A DNA stretch of 64,000 bases. Origin: Mageeibacillus indolicus UPII9-5. Its GTDB lineage: Bacteria; Bacillota; Clostridia; Saccharofermentanales; Fastidiosipilaceae. Location: positions 930,001-994,000 of the forward strand of contig NC_013895.2 of NCBI RefSeq assembly GCF_000025225.2, read 5' to 3'. The notes beneath the pieces are model-generated. The model was not told where the DNA came from. It saw only the letters and a list, made by a program, of their open reading frames with translations, and made no database searches. Within the stretch, counting starts at the first letter, position 1; each line of letters begins with the position of its first letter. Position numbers and translations under genes: made by a program. Below, piece by piece: positions 9,205 through 20,783 of the stretch.

Positions 9205-10575
9205 CTAATCAAGTTGTAATTTGGCAGGCCAAGGTGGCAATTTAGTAACCACGCCCGTATCTTTACCGTCTATCCATAACAATGCTGCTTCTGAATTAAT
9301 CTTATGCCATTCTAAGATTTTACTTTTGCCACGATCAGTTTGTATATAGCAAGAATAAGAGCTGATTGTATCTTGCGGACGGTCGGCAGTGGATATAATG
9401 GTAGTCTGAGCCAAATTATTATACCAAACTTTGAGGGCTGATTGCATATTTTCATCCGGTGGAGACTCTCCTCGTCGCCAGCTATTGCCTTTCTTGTGAA
9501 AAACAACACTTTTACCGCCATAATCAACTTGAATTGTGCCGACTTCGTCAAAATCCGGCAGATCAAATAAAGATGTCAGAAAGAAATTAACCGGTTTGTT
9601 GATTAAAACATTAAGACTTTCTGGTAAAACACACATGAATTCTTTATCGTCGATTCGCCCGTAATAGTTTCCCAACTTATCCGTATAGATCTCCAATTTA
9701 TTTTTTTTGCTTCCCTGCCCTATGACAAAGGTGTACTGTGGTTCAGTAGAATTAAGATTTAAATATTTCATATCTCCGGCATCAATATAAGCTAAGGCGT
9801 TTAAATGCAAAAGATTGGTCAAAAGAGCCTGAAATTCTGCCGGATGCGCAGGCCTGACATAGGGGCGATTAAGCTCCCAGTTTGCACCGTTCTTTACAAA
9901 ATAAAGTTTCAACGGTCTTTGGCTATTGAAGTAATAAAAATCGGTCACTCCAGCTTGTTCGATATTGAAAATATTATCGACAAAAAAATTCCGGTTATTT
10001 TGCTGCAACAAAGTCAATTGATCGCGCAGCACCCCTAGACTACGGATATTGTAATCAATAATACCATAACTTGCCGTGGTTCCCGGAAGCCGACCGCCCA
10101 CGCTTAATGAATGCACATCACCGTTATGTAGAGTAAACCTCAATTCATAGCGAGGATAGTCCAACCCAAGTTCTTTTAAAGTATAATTGTTAGCACTCTG
10201 TTTAGCTGAAAAGCTAATATTAAGCAATTCTTCAATATATCTATTTAATTTTTTTTGGTCGACTTGAAGGAGGCGATCGCCGTTAAGATCCCAAGTGGAT
10301 AAGTCGAGTGTATTGGGGGTTATATCTAAACTCATTTTGCCGCCACTATAGAGTACAATTCTACTTATATCAGCCTTGGTGAAAGTGAAGATACGTGCAG
10401 CCCCTCCTCGCTCGTTATTGCTACTTTTGTTGGAATTGAGCCGATCTCCGCCAGAATTAAAAACAGCCGTTTCCGCAGAAAAGATATTGTTATACGCAAC
10501 AATTCCGCCTGTCATCGCTATACCCGACACAGCCATAAAAATAAAAAGCAAAATCCATCTATGTGATCGTGACAT
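9205..10575 (-). CDS. DUF4340 domain-containing membrane-anchored protein
   Basis: One N-terminal membrane helix (WILLFIFMAVSGIAMTGGIVAY) is followed by a secreted region with the DUF4340 pattern. This shows an FTKADISRIVLYSGG strand, a WDLNGDRLLQVDQKKLNRYIEELLNI segment (read here as two parts), the LKELGLDYPRYELRF motif and a second copy of the fold later (about residues 205-330). DUF4340 proteins often accompany ABC-2 gliding or export systems, but no such transporter is present here, so the role is open. GAGG lies 5 nt before the ATG. It is followed by the propeller-like protein after about 50 nt. Confidence 0.78.
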   Translation of the reverse strand: MSRSHRWILLFIFMAVSGIAMTGGIVAYNNIFSAETAVFNSGGDRLNSNKSSNNERGGAARIFTFTKADISRIVLYSGGKMSLDITPNTLDLSTWDLNGDRLLQVDQKKLNRYIEELLNISFSAKQSANNYTLKELGLDYPRYELRFTLHNGDVHSLSVGGRLPGTTASYGIIDYNIRSLGVLRDQLTLLQQNNRNFFVDNIFNIEQAGVTDFYYFNSQRPLKLYFVKNGANWELNRPYVRPAHPAEFQALLTNLLHLNALAYIDAGDMKYLNLNSTEPQYTFVIGQGSKKNKLEIYTDKLGNYYGRIDDKEFMCVLPESLNVLINKPVNFFLTSLFDLPDFDEVGTIQVDYGGKSVVFHKKGNSWRRGESPPDENMQSALKVWYNNLAQTTIISTADRPQDTISSYSCYIQTDRGKSKILEWHKINSEAALLWIDGKDTGVVTKLPPWPAKLQLD

Positions 10576-10700
10576 ATCGCCTCGTTACCATTAATTCAAA
10601 GCTGTCGATTAATTATCATCCACACTATCCGCCCGCAATATTTCGTTGAATCCTGCTTGAAAGCCTTTCGATACGGCTAGTATAGTCATGCTGCTACCAA

Positions 10701-11558
10701 TTACCAATTATGCGCCAAGGAAATGAATGCTTTAAAATTAGCATCGGATTCATTGCTTTGGCTGTCAGTTTTGCCACAGACAAAAAATGACTTGCCGTCA
10801 TTCGTCGGCGAATCGCGCCCGACACGCTTATGGTCAACAGCATCTCTGTTAATTGTATCATAACTATAGAAGTTAAGTCTAAACCGTTCTCCCAAAGTTA
10901 TTTCTCGTCGAAAACAAATTGAACCTTGTTTTATCGAACCGGTCTCTCCCGCAGCTGAAACCAAAGCATCTGAAATAAATCGCCAGTAATTGGCATTATT
11001 TACATGGCCATTTCGGTCCAAATCACTGAATTCAGCTTGCTTTAAAGCCGTAATTACAGGCGTACTTTCTGGTATTGGCCAATGTTTGCAGTCAGGCAAA
11101 TCAACCGGTACAATCGGTTTATATACAGTTGTATTAGCCACGGCCATAGCGGAATTTTCATGATGATTTATGCTTTGAAAAATTTTGTCAACAGATCGAT
11201 ATATTTTTCTATCACCTGCATCAACTATATACCACTTGCCCAGACCAGTTGCGAGAAGCGTTTGCGAATCGGCATCGTAAGCGGTGTAGCTACGAAATAT
11301 ATATGGGCCTACTGACTTTATGACTGCTGTACAGTTAATAACATTCATTCCTTTAGTAATCGGCCTATAATATTCGAATTGGCAATTATCTAACATCCAA
11401 ATTAAATTTGCGGCTTTCTCGCCTAGAACTGTTTGGAAAGATGGCGTAGCATTTAAAGCCGCCTCCTGCCAATGCCGAAATAAAATATGTACCGGTACTT
11501 TGCCCTCAAAATCGACCTCGTAATCTCTAATTTTAAATTTATAAGCCAAGCTTTCCAT
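10701..11558 (-). CDS. Acyl-ACP thioesterase
   Basis: The double hot-dog thioesterase hydrolyses acyl-ACP to release free fatty acids from type II fatty acid synthesis in the cytoplasm. The N-terminal half holds FEGKVPVHILFRHWQEAAL and WMLDNCQFEYYRPI, with the second hot-dog marked by FSDLDRNGHVNNANYWRFI. This Asp-x-Asn-x-His-x-Asn-Asn pattern is the FatA/FatB-type active-site signature. Its 285 residues are slightly longer than the usual bacterial size. The ATG at 11558 is chosen over an upstream codon at 11585 because GGAGG lies 5 nt before it. It is downstream of the groEL terminator and so presumably has its own promoter. Confidence 0.85.
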   Translation of the reverse strand: MESLAYKFKIRDYEVDFEGKVPVHILFRHWQEAALNATPSFQTVLGEKAANLIWMLDNCQFEYYRPITKGMNVINCTAVIKSVGPYIFRSYTAYDADSQTLLATGLGKWYIVDAGDRKIYRSVDKIFQSINHHENSAMAVANTTVYKPIVPVDLPDCKHWPIPESTPVITALKQAEFSDLDRNGHVNNANYWRFISDALVSAAGETGSIKQGSICFRREITLGERFRLNFYSYDTINRDAVDHKRVGRDSPTNDGKSFFVCGKTDSQSNESDANFKAFISLAHNW

Positions 11559-11594
11559 ACCTGCCTCCAAGAAAATCGTTACCAAGTAAGCGGT

Positions 11595-11631
11595 AAAAAA
11601 ATCCGGTCTCTACAGAGAAGAGACCGGATTT
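11595..11631 (-). terminator. Rho-independent terminator of groES-groEL
   Basis: A perfect 12-bp stem pairs positions 11599-11610 with 11620-11631 around a 9-nt loop. On the minus strand it is followed by a run of T (11601-11595), ending the chaperonin transcript before the thioesterase start. The 167 bases between this hairpin and the groEL stop hold no gene that I can see. Confidence 0.85.
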
Positions 11632-11798
11632 CAAATTCGCGCGGTGACCGGTCATCCGGCACCTGCTGTGTTTGCCGTAGCTCAGTCGATGAACTACACA
11701 TTAGAGTCATCAACTGTTAACCGTCTCACTATGGTAGACGTAAAACAACTTTAAACCAGTTTGCGGTCAACCATACGAGACAGTCTTATCTGGGTTCG

Positions 11799-13807
<2,009 letters not shown>

Positions 13808-13868
13808 GGACGCAATTGTTAATAAAGAGTAACGGCAAATTTCCGGAAAAATAAATACATGCGCATAC

Positions 13869-13901
13869 AAAACGGCGGTATTCCTGAAGAATATGCCGCC
13901 G
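13869..13901 (-). terminator. Probable terminator of the LCP gene
   Basis: A GC-rich hairpin pairs CGGCGG (from 13873) with CCGCCG (to 13901), with a 2-nt bulge in the upper stem. Read on the minus strand it is followed by TTTT, downstream of the LCP gene. Confidence 0.6.
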
Positions 13902-13989
13902 TGAAATATACCACTTGCGTATGCTAAAACTGCTTTAATAAGCGATGTACTATGTGCCAAATATCATAGTTTAAAGATCGTATCAATGG

Positions 13990-15870
13990 TTAAGGGTTAA
14001 AAAAATTGTGAGGGTCGATGGCGGAATGCCCTGATCCGGAATCGTTTGCATCACTGTTGCCACTTGAACCGCCACCTGTACCGTTACCAGAATTTTGCCG
14101 AGTCAATCTGTCGAATTTTTTATTTGCATTATCACTGTCCTTGTCATTCACGGCAGCACTGTTATCCGAATCACTTTCTCTGCGGCCGGTATTGGAAGAT
14201 GAAGAACGGCGGTCAGAATTTTCTGCCGGTGCCAAACGTCCGTTTCGCTCGTCACCCGACTTGTCATCAGAATTATCATCATCACGGTCGGATGTGTTAC
14301 GTGAATTAGCAGAAACGGCTGGGTATGAAGGCGACGCATTACGATATTCTTCAATTACATAATTACCGCCATGCACTTCACCATAAATAAACTTATGAAG
14401 CGGCTCAATCATACCGGCCAAATTCGGCACAACATAACTTATACCGTTAATATAACGCTCCTCCAAATAGCCTTCCATAGGTACTTTTAAAGTTTCAGGC
14501 GGATTTTTTATCTTGCTGACAGCCGATGTGCCAATACCAATCAACTCAGTTTGAGATAAGTTAGTTGTTATTAAACCCATTGATTCACGAATGACCTGCA
14601 ACTTTTTAAAAGGATTAACATCCATAAAACGGCGCATCAGCGACTTCAGGACTTCATGCTGGCGTGACATACGAACAAAATCAGAGTCAAGTTTGCGCAA
14701 ACGAGCATAGCAGATTGCCTGACGCCCGTTTAAAAGTTGATGCCCGGATTTTTCTACTGGGGCAACCCACTCGCCGCCCAATTCCTTATTAGTATCCCAA
14801 ATAACAGAATTTAAATATTTTAATAGAGCTTTATCATTTGGTATGTCAATATCAACGCCTCCCATAATATCGACAATTCGCTCAGCACCTCGTAAATTGA
14901 TGATAATATACTGGTTCAAATCCAATTTCAAATTGTAATTTAAAGTTTTTAATAATGTTTCCGGGCCGCCGAACATGGCTGAATTAAGTTTATGGAAGCC
15001 TGCCTTACCGGGAATTTTAACCAACATATCCCGTTGAATTGAAGTAAGTTTAATGAGATGATTGCGTTGATCCAAGGTAAGGACCATCATCGTATCGGAA
15101 TTAGTATTATAATTATTGTCGTCTTTGCGATTGTCTACACCGATGAGCAAAATATTGGTCAGATCTTTATCATAAGGGACAGTCGGAAGCCCTCCATCAT
15201 CGCGATCTGAAACATTGTTACTTTTAAGATCACCTAGGTCAGTTTTATCTGACGCTTTGAATGATGTCCTTGCTTTACCGAAAACATAAAACCAACCTAT
15301 CGAAAAAAGCAAAGCCAAAATAGCCAATATCATCAACACTGCAAGTGGCCAAAAATATTTGCTACGCCTTTTTTTGCTTTTATAACCGTTCAACGCTCCT
15401 TGTCCGGCATAAACGCTAGTTTGTGCTTGTCCGGGATAAACAGTTGGTTGAACTTGGCCCAAGTAAACGTCCGCTTGTCCTTGTCCGACATAAGCACCAG
15501 TCTGTCCTTGCCCGGCGTAAACGTCAGGTTGCAGTTGTCCGGCATAAGCACCCGGTTGCACTTGCCCCACGAAAGCAAGCGAATGACTTGGATTAGCGTG
15601 ACCATCACCGGACGGACAATAGCTGCCGTTTGCATAAAACTGTTCTGACTTTTCGCCGACCGCTCCATTTGAGAAATCGACAAAATTGTTCGAATGCTCA
15701 GAAGAACCATTGCCGGTATCGATCACACCGGAAGGTGCATTAAAGTAAGTGTTCTTCCCTTGTTCAGAATTAAATTCACCCAACGATCGGCCGGACACAC
15801 TCTTGTCCCCTTTGAAACCAGAATCGAATTCTTTCTTTACCGCTTCGTCTTTTGCACCGTGTTTTTTCAT
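13990..15870 (-). CDS. LytR-CpsA-Psr (LCP) family cell-wall glycopolymer ligase with nonapeptide repeats
   Basis: LCP enzymes attach teichoic acid or capsule polymers to peptidoglycan outside the membrane. The order is a cytoplasmic N-terminal region of about 170 residues, one membrane helix (FWPLAVLMILAILALLFSIGW), and an extracytoplasmic LCP domain at about residues 235-415. The LCP domain shows ILLIGVDNRK, SDTMMVLTLD, the arginine motif TSIQRDMLVKIPG and ARLRKLDSDFVRMSRQ. A Ser/Asp/Asn-rich low-complexity tail of about 110 residues follows. The N-terminal region has seven copies of a GQ-x-Q-xxx-Y-x nonapeptide. The start at 15870 has AAGGA 6 nt upstream; an ATG at 15876 overlaps that site. 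LCP proteins usually have short cytoplasmic tails, so the long repeat-bearing one is unusual. Confidence 0.92.
   Translation of the reverse strand: MKKHGAKDEAVKKEFDSGFKGDKSVSGRSLGEFNSEQGKNTYFNAPSGVIDTGNGSSEHSNNFVDFSNGAVGEKSEQFYANGSYCPSGDGHANPSHSLAFVGQVQPGAYAGQLQPDVYAGQGQTGAYVGQGQADVYLGQVQPTVYPGQAQTSVYAGQGALNGYKSKKRRSKYFWPLAVLMILAILALLFSIGWFYVFGKARTSFKASDKTDLGDLKSNNVSDRDDGGLPTVPYDKDLTNILLIGVDNRKDDNNYNTNSDTMMVLTLDQRNHLIKLTSIQRDMLVKIPGKAGFHKLNSAMFGGPETLLKTLNYNLKLDLNQYIIINLRGAERIVDIMGGVDIDIPNDKALLKYLNSVIWDTNKELGGEWVAPVEKSGHQLLNGRQAICYARLRKLDSDFVRMSRQHEVLKSLMRRFMDVNPFKKLQVIRESMGLITTNLSQTELIGIGTSAVSKIKNPPETLKVPMEGYLEERYINGISYVVPNLAGMIEPLHKFIYGEVHGGNYVIEEYRNASPSYPAVSANSRNTSDRDDDNSDDKSGDERNGRLAPAENSDRRSSSSNTGRRESDSDNSAAVNDKDSDNANKKFDRLTRQNSGNGTGGGSSGNSDANDSGSGHSAIDPHNFFNP
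15382..15567 (-). repeat. Tandem 27-bp repeat coding for GQ-x-Q-xxx-Y nonapeptides in the LCP gene
   Basis: About seven in-frame units of 27 bp encode variants such as GQVQPGAYA, GQLQPDVYA, GQGQTGAYV and GQVQPTVYP. Gln and Tyr positions are conserved while the third, fifth, sixth and ninth residues vary. The block lies just before the membrane helix, on the predicted cytoplasmic side. Confidence 0.9.
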
Positions 15871-15919
15871 AAGCATCCTTCGTAATAATAGACTTGCTAT
15901 ATAATATCATGAATTTAAC

Positions 15920-15984
15920 TAAAACGGCAGAAGATACAAAATTTTCAAGGTTTGTTAAAATTTCTCACCTGAAACGACTGCCGT
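15920..15984 (-). terminator. Possible terminator of the pgi-rsmA-pit operon
   Basis: An outer stem pairs ACGGCAG (15924-15930) with CTGCCGT (15978-15984) and encloses a second AT-rich stem (AAATTTT with AAAATTT). On the minus strand the outer stem runs into TTTT. The long interior makes this only a moderate candidate. Confidence 0.45.
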
Positions 15985-15994
15985 ATTAATCCTA

Positions 15995-16627
15995 TTAACC
16001 TACCGAAATCAAAATCGTTGCAATCGTATCAGCCACATCCTCCGTATTGTCTATACATTTTTCAAATAAATCATATATAGTTTGCAACCGAATAACATCA
16101 ATCGGATCATTTTGTGAGGCATACAAAGAACGAATGGCCTGGATATAGTTGGCGTCACCCTCCTCCTCATTTTTATTAATGCGAATAACGGCTTCATTTA
16201 TTTCGGCACGTCGATGCTGGAAATCAGTGAATTCCTCCAATAACTCTTTCGTAGCTTGTGTAGCATTATTCAGCAACCGCATAAATTCATCAATGTATGA
16301 ATTGGTCTTAGTAATGTTCATCATATAAAAGTGATTTGACAACTCATCAATACTGTCGGTAACATTTTCAATATTATTTAATAACGTCAGAATATCATTG
16401 CGATCTATCGGCGTTATAAATGCTTTTTCGATAAGTTTCAAACTGCGATGCACCAACAAATCTCCCTCATGCTCGATAGTTTTAACAGCATGTAATTTTA
16501 CAAAGTCAACACAGCCATTCTGACAAGCGGAGCTTAAAGCAACAGCAGCTTTATTAGCAATATCTCCGCCTTCAACGAACATTGTAAAAAACTCATTTCC
16601 CTTCTTACGATTTAATAAATTTCCCAT
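15995..16627 (-). CDS. DUF47/PhoU-like phosphate transport accessory protein
   Basis: The 210-residue, all-helical protein of the DUF47 family is thought to regulate the adjacent PiT phosphate transporter. Family-like features are the N-terminal FFTMFVEGGDIANKAA, the acidic and His-rich KTIEHEGDLLVHRSLKLIEK with likely metal-binding residues, and the second repeat INKNEEEGDANYIQAIRSL. The start at 16627 is fixed by AGGAGG a few bases upstream; a longer ORF beginning at 16732 would overlap the transporter gene. It is the last gene of the pgi-to-phosphate-transport run. Confidence 0.88.
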   Translation of the reverse strand: MGNLLNRKKGNEFFTMFVEGGDIANKAAVALSSACQNGCVDFVKLHAVKTIEHEGDLLVHRSLKLIEKAFITPIDRNDILTLLNNIENVTDSIDELSNHFYMMNITKTNSYIDEFMRLLNNATQATKELLEEFTDFQHRRAEINEAVIRINKNEEEGDANYIQAIRSLYASQNDPIDVIRLQTIYDLFEKCIDNTEDVADTIATILISVG

Positions 16628-16659
16628 ATTTCCTCCTAATTTATGCAATTTATAAATGA

Positions 16660-17670
16660 TTACAAAAATAGCATTGAAATTTTTGCGGCACAAAATCCGA
16701 TGCAAAAGCAAACTGGAAAGGTCAAGGCCCAAGCCGCCACCATGTCTTTAGCTACCCCCCAGTTGACAGCTTTCAGGCCACGGACGGAAGCCGCACCCAT
16801 CATCGCTGTTCCCTTAATATTGGTAGTGCTTAACGGTAAACCGAAAACAGTAGATACCAACATACTACCAGAAGCGGCCATTTCCGCGCCAAATCCCTGG
16901 TATTTTTCCAACTTCACCATTTCCATTCCCATGGCTTTGATAATACGATAACCGCCCACCGATGTTCCAATTGCCATTAAAGCAGCGCAAATGAGCAAAA
17001 TCCAGAGCGGAATACTCCAAGTCGTTCCTGGAGCTGGAGTCGGCAAAAAACCGCCCAAAGTAACTGCTAAAAATAAAACACCCATGAATTTTTGTCCGTC
17101 CTGAGCACCATGACTTAAAGCCATCAAAGCTGCCGAAATAACCTGTCCCGCAGAAAACACTTTGTCACCTCGCCGCCGCGGCAATTTGGCGCAAGTTTTT
17201 TGAATAAGCCAAGTAATACCGTAACCTAAAATAAAACCGGCTAAAGTCGAAATGAACAAACCATAGGCAACCTTCAATATTGCTGAAGTATTGAGTGCCG
17301 CCACACCTTGTGCCGCGGTTCCTGCCCCCATTAATCCAGCAATCAACGCATGACTTTCACTAGTCGGGATCCCGAATTTCCATGCCGTCACTGACCAGAT
17401 GACGATGGCCAACTGGGCAGATGCAAGTTTGACTAAGGCAGCATTTCCCGTGCCCAAATCGGCAATGTTGGCCGTTGTCTGAGCCACTGCCGTACCCATG
17501 ATAAAGATTCCAATCAAGTTGAATACCGCGCCCAAAAATATAGCAACCTTAGGCGTGAGGACACGAGTAGAAATCACCGTAGCAATAGCATTAGGGGCAT
17601 CTGTCCAACCATTGACGAAGATGGACATACACACCAAAACGATTACCATGTATAAACCAATATTGTGCAT
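16660..17670 (-). CDS. Inorganic phosphate transporter, PiT family
   Basis: The low-affinity phosphate/cation symporter in the membrane has 336 residues, about the length of short bacterial PiT proteins, and roughly ten hydrophobic segments. The duplicated PiT signature appears as FVNGWTDAPNAIATVISTRVL near the N-terminus (residues 19-39) and as a C-terminal copy around FGLPLSTTNIKGTAMMGA. Also conserved is GIPTSESHALIAGLMGA. The ATG at 17670 has AGGAAG upstream. It lies 12 nt after rsmA and 32 nt before the DUF47 partner, a pairing common in bacteria. Confidence 0.95.
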   Translation of the reverse strand: MHNIGLYMVIVLVCMSIFVNGWTDAPNAIATVISTRVLTPKVAIFLGAVFNLIGIFIMGTAVAQTTANIADLGTGNAALVKLASAQLAIVIWSVTAWKFGIPTSESHALIAGLMGAGTAAQGVAALNTSAILKVAYGLFISTLAGFILGYGITWLIQKTCAKLPRRRGDKVFSAGQVISAALMALSHGAQDGQKFMGVLFLAVTLGGFLPTPAPGTTWSIPLWILLICAALMAIGTSVGGYRIIKAMGMEMVKLEKYQGFGAEMAASGSMLVSTVFGLPLSTTNIKGTAMMGAASVRGLKAVNWGVAKDMVAAWALTFPVCFCIGFCAAKISMLFL

Positions 17671-17682
17671 AAGACACTTCCT

Positions 17683-18585
17683 TTACTCTGCCATTGACTC
17701 GATACCGATAGCAGTTTTGTATAACGTTAACCAATTTTCCGGGGTGATCGCTTCCGGTCTTATCTGTAGTTTCAAGCCAACTCCAGCCAACCATTCCAGA
17801 TCATTTGTATTGTTCAACAACGGATATTCACGTTGCAGACGGGCATAAGTATTGTGCATGGTTTTGCGGCGTTGCGCAAAAGCAAGGTGCAAAAAATTAC
17901 GATAATCCGGCCAAGTGGATTTATCAATTTGGCTATTCGGCTGTGGAATAATGTGGATCAACGTCGAGGAGACTGAAGGTTGCGGCATAAAATCGGTAGC
18001 AGCCAGCGTCATTCCCTTCCTTATAGTCGTAAAATTATCAAGTAATATATTCAACGGTCCATAATTCTTGCTTCCAGCCGGGGTTAAAATACGATCGACA
18101 AATTCTTGCTGCACTAAAAAGCTATATTGAAGAGCGGTGTGAAAGTGCAGTAAAAAATGTTCAATTAATTTAGTAGAAATGTAGTAAGGTAAATTGCCGA
18201 CCACCGCTATATTGTCAATGATAGAATTTTCTTCCTCCGAATTCGCCAAATCGGCTGCAGTGAGTTTCAGAGCATCGCCAAAGATGAGTCTGACCTTAGG
18301 ATTAGAGGTGAAACGATCTTGCAAAGGACGAGCTAAAGCAGGGTCGATTTCTATTGCAGTTACCCGTGGGAATTGTTCAGCCAGTACCGCCGTTAAATTA
18401 CCGGTTCCAGCACCAATTTCCCAAATTTCACACTTCGGCGGCAGTCGCATTTCAGCAACCATTGCTTGCAACAAACCCTTGTCATAAATAAAATTTTGGC
18501 CAAGATTATGGTTAGGCCTGAGTCGATAACCGCTTAAATAATTTGCAAAATCTTTGCGATCATTTGAATATCGGTGATCGGACAT
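17683..18585 (-). CDS. rsmA: 16S rRNA dimethyladenosine transferase RsmA (KsgA)
   Basis: RsmA dimethylates two adjacent adenosines near the 3' end of 16S rRNA during ribosome assembly. The 300-residue protein shows the N-terminal HNLGQNFIYD, SAM motif I WEIGAGTGNLTAVLAE, the acidic motif II AIEIDPALA and the catalytic NLPYYIST. The start at 18585 is chosen because AGGAGG lies 5 nt upstream; an ORF extension to 18669 overlaps the previous gene and lacks such a site. Confidence 0.96.
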   Translation of the reverse strand: MSDHRYSNDRKDFANYLSGYRLRPNHNLGQNFIYDKGLLQAMVAEMRLPPKCEIWEIGAGTGNLTAVLAEQFPRVTAIEIDPALARPLQDRFTSNPKVRLIFGDALKLTAADLANSEEENSIIDNIAVVGNLPYYISTKLIEHFLLHFHTALQYSFLVQQEFVDRILTPAGSKNYGPLNILLDNFTTIRKGMTLAATDFMPQPSVSSTLIHIIPQPNSQIDKSTWPDYRNFLHLAFAQRRKTMHNTYARLQREYPLLNNTNDLEWLAGVGLKLQIRPEAITPENWLTLYKTAIGIESMAE

Positions 18586-18620
18586 ATAACCTCCTGATAA
18601 GTTATTTTTTAAAATTAATT

Positions 18621-20783
18621 TCATTGAATAGCTTTTCCCAATCTTTCCGCCAAAATCGAGTTGTGCCAAAAGTCAAGACCGGCTAAAAGCAATCGACCCG
18701 TCAACGGTTTGGTTATGTCGCCCGGATCAAGTAATGAAAATGTTGGGGCGGAGAAATCACATTCAGTCTCATTGATACGCCAGAGCAAAAATTGCCAACC
18801 GGTAGAAATATTAACTAGTTGCGGCGACAAATTCCACATACACAACTTTTTTGAGCGATAATCAGGATTAAATACCAAGCAAGTAGCTACCTGATATTCT
18901 GCAAATGAGCCAAGCGGCGGAACCGCACTGTTCGTTAATTGCAAAAGCGGTAAAAAGTTCGGCGATTCTTTATAATGGTCTGGCTTCGCAGCATATTGTG
19001 GTGATATTATTTCATATTCTAGGGCATAGGCATAATGCAACACTTCACGGTAAGGCAGCGGTAAAGCAGATCCGGCCGGAAGCTTTATCGCCGTCAGCGT
19101 ATTACCAGAACGGGTTTTCCATAATGGCAAATTTGCCGGCATTCCCAGAGCTGTCCCCGGCTTAAGCGAACGTAGCAGCCACGGCTTGAGTTGAGCGGTA
19201 TTTTGCCAAGGCATAGGCGGGTATGTCGATGTAACGACATCGGTGGTAAATGGCAAAGCAGGTAAGCCTGATGTGCTATGTAAGCAAGCGGCATTATCCC
19301 AGTCAGCCATGGCATAAGCACAACTGGCAGGAGCTGAAATTTCCGGATGAAATATTTCTACTACGTCATAGCCGATCAACTTGGCAAAGGCGGGTCGCCA
19401 ACTGCCGGCTCGTTCTGCCAGATAAAAGCTGCACAAGCAATCTGTATTAGCCAGGCGTTCATGAGCAGCTAGTTTAAATCTAAGACGAATACGACTGCCG
19501 AGAACCGAAATAGAAGTTACATAAGGACAAACAAAACGTTCCTTGGCAAGCTTATTTGCTAAAGCTGCCGTTGTTTCAGTTATATTGGCACACTCTTGCG
19601 GAGCTGCAACGGAAGTCAATCTATTGAATTGCGTGTTAAGGCGTGCCGGCATTGATACCGAGTGAGGCAGCATCGCCTTCGGTAATGACAAGGCAGCTGC
19701 CAAGACGGCCAGCCGTCTTCCCTGTTCAACCTTGTCAGACGGCAAGTCTGGACACCCGTTCAACATTTTATTATTGTAAGTCAGCGGCAAGTCGTACGTC
19801 GGCAGAAAAAATCCAGCCTCATCAAGCGAAGCCAGCCGCGCCAAAAAACAATTATACAAGGCCAAACTTGCTCCGACGCAGCTTTCCGCCCTCAAGACAG
19901 CAGGCGTCATTTGCTGGCCAATGAGGACGACAGGCAAATCCTTCCCCCATCTTTCATGCAAAGCAGCAATGTCGTCTTGTAACTCCTTTAAATTGTTAAG
20001 GTAACGCAAGCCCGGCTGACATAATAAGCGATTAAACGGTAAGTTCAATTCATTACTGCTTTCAAACTCTTCGATTAATTTCGGTGCTGTCTTAAGATCC
20101 ATTCCATTTAAATCGAGAGCTGTAAGAGTAATTATCGTCAGCGGCTTATAATTTGCTTCTTTAAAGCGTTGGTAAACAAAAGAATAGATAAGCGCCGGTA
20201 GCTCATCGGGCTGCTTGTCGTTAAGATCTAAAGGAACCGGCCTAAGCCTTTCGGTTTCTTTTTCCAGTTGTGGTTGTGACAAATCAAGCCAAGTAGCTGG
20301 ACATGGCAAATGCCGCCAATCGGGATCGTAGGCCGTAGAAGAATCAGGATCGTGCACCAAGGTAACTGGTGTACCCAGCCACAGCCAAACTTCACCTAAT
20401 CTAAGATATTTAATCGCCAATACTGCTCCTGAAACGTCATTGAGCAAATCGGATAAAGAATTATAAGCCGGAGCAAACTCAGGCAGGCGTAAAACTAAGT
20501 GATAATAAGCAGCGGCATCATCGAACAGCGCCGGCCATTCGATTTTGAATTCACCTTTTTCGTCACTTTTGGTAACCAGCTTTCTGATCAGGTCAGGATA
20601 GCTTGATTGTTGCAGGAAAGGCAGAACATTCTCCCGACTTTCGCGCAAAATATAAAACTCAAGCTGAGCATGTGGGGCAGTGTAACCCATAAAAGGTACA
20701 GCAAGCCCTTCAGGAATGACCTGCCCCGACTCCCAGCCCGTGCGCAAAAAAATCTTGCTACTTTTATGGTAGCTAAATTCCAT
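18621..20783 (-). CDS. Sialate O-acetylesterase-like protein without the catalytic motif (unknown function)
   Basis: The 720-residue protein is not assignable with certainty. Its N-terminal 160 residues follow the layout of sialate O-acetylesterases. [21 protein letters not shown] stands where family members have a VLQRDKPVPIWGxAxPG-like strand, then comes a [13 protein letters not shown] strand, then [14 protein letters not shown]. In active enzymes the last reads GEVWLCSGQSNM, with the catalytic Ser; here the SGQSNM segment is missing. The remainder shows [23 protein letters not shown] and no other motif I recognise. There is no signal peptide, so it is probably cytoplasmic. The ATG at 20783 has AAGGTG upstream and overlaps the pgi end by 11 nt. 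Resemblance is weak, and the call is inference. Confidence 0.6.
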   Translation of the reverse strand: MEFSYHKSSKIFLRTGWESGQVIPEGLAVPFMGYTAPHAQLEFYILRESRENVLPFLQQSSYPDLIRKLVTKSDEKGEFKIEWPALFDDAAAYYHLVLRLPEFAPAYNSLSDLLNDVSGAVLAIKYLRLGEVWLWLGTPVTLVHDPDSSTAYDPDWRHLPCPATWLDLSQPQLEKETERLRPVPLDLNDKQPDELPALIYSFVYQRFKEANYKPLTIITLTALDLNGMDLKTAPKLIEEFESSNELNLPFNRLLCQPGLRYLNNLKELQDDIAALHERWGKDLPVVLIGQQMTPAVLRAESCVGASLALYNCFLARLASLDEAGFFLPTYDLPLTYNNKMLNGCPDLPSDKVEQGRRLAVLAAALSLPKAMLPHSVSMPARLNTQFNRLTSVAAPQECANITETTAALANKLAKERFVCPYVTSISVLGSRIRLRFKLAAHERLANTDCLCSFYLAERAGSWRPAFAKLIGYDVVEIFHPEISAPASCAYAMADWDNAACLHSTSGLPALPFTTDVVTSTYPPMPWQNTAQLKPWLLRSLKPGTALGMPANLPLWKTRSGNTLTAIKLPAGSALPLPYREVLHYAYALEYEIISPQYAAKPDHYKESPNFLPLLQLTNSAVPPLGSFAEYQVATCLVFNPDYRSKKLCMWNLSPQLVNISTGWQFLLWRINETECDFSAPTFSLLDPGDITKPLTGRLLLAGLDFWHNSILAERLGKAIQ

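Noticed and set aside
11632-11798. Small RNA or gene remnant between groEL and its terminator
   Set aside because: No frame, hairpin or family pattern stands out; only the terminator is supported.
14018-14362. 114-codon open frame opposite to the LCP gene
   Set aside because: It is a shadow of the Ser/Asp-rich low-complexity tail, with no independent signals.
15382-15567. CRISPR array
   Set aside because: The repeats are in frame, protein coding, without unique spacers of constant length.
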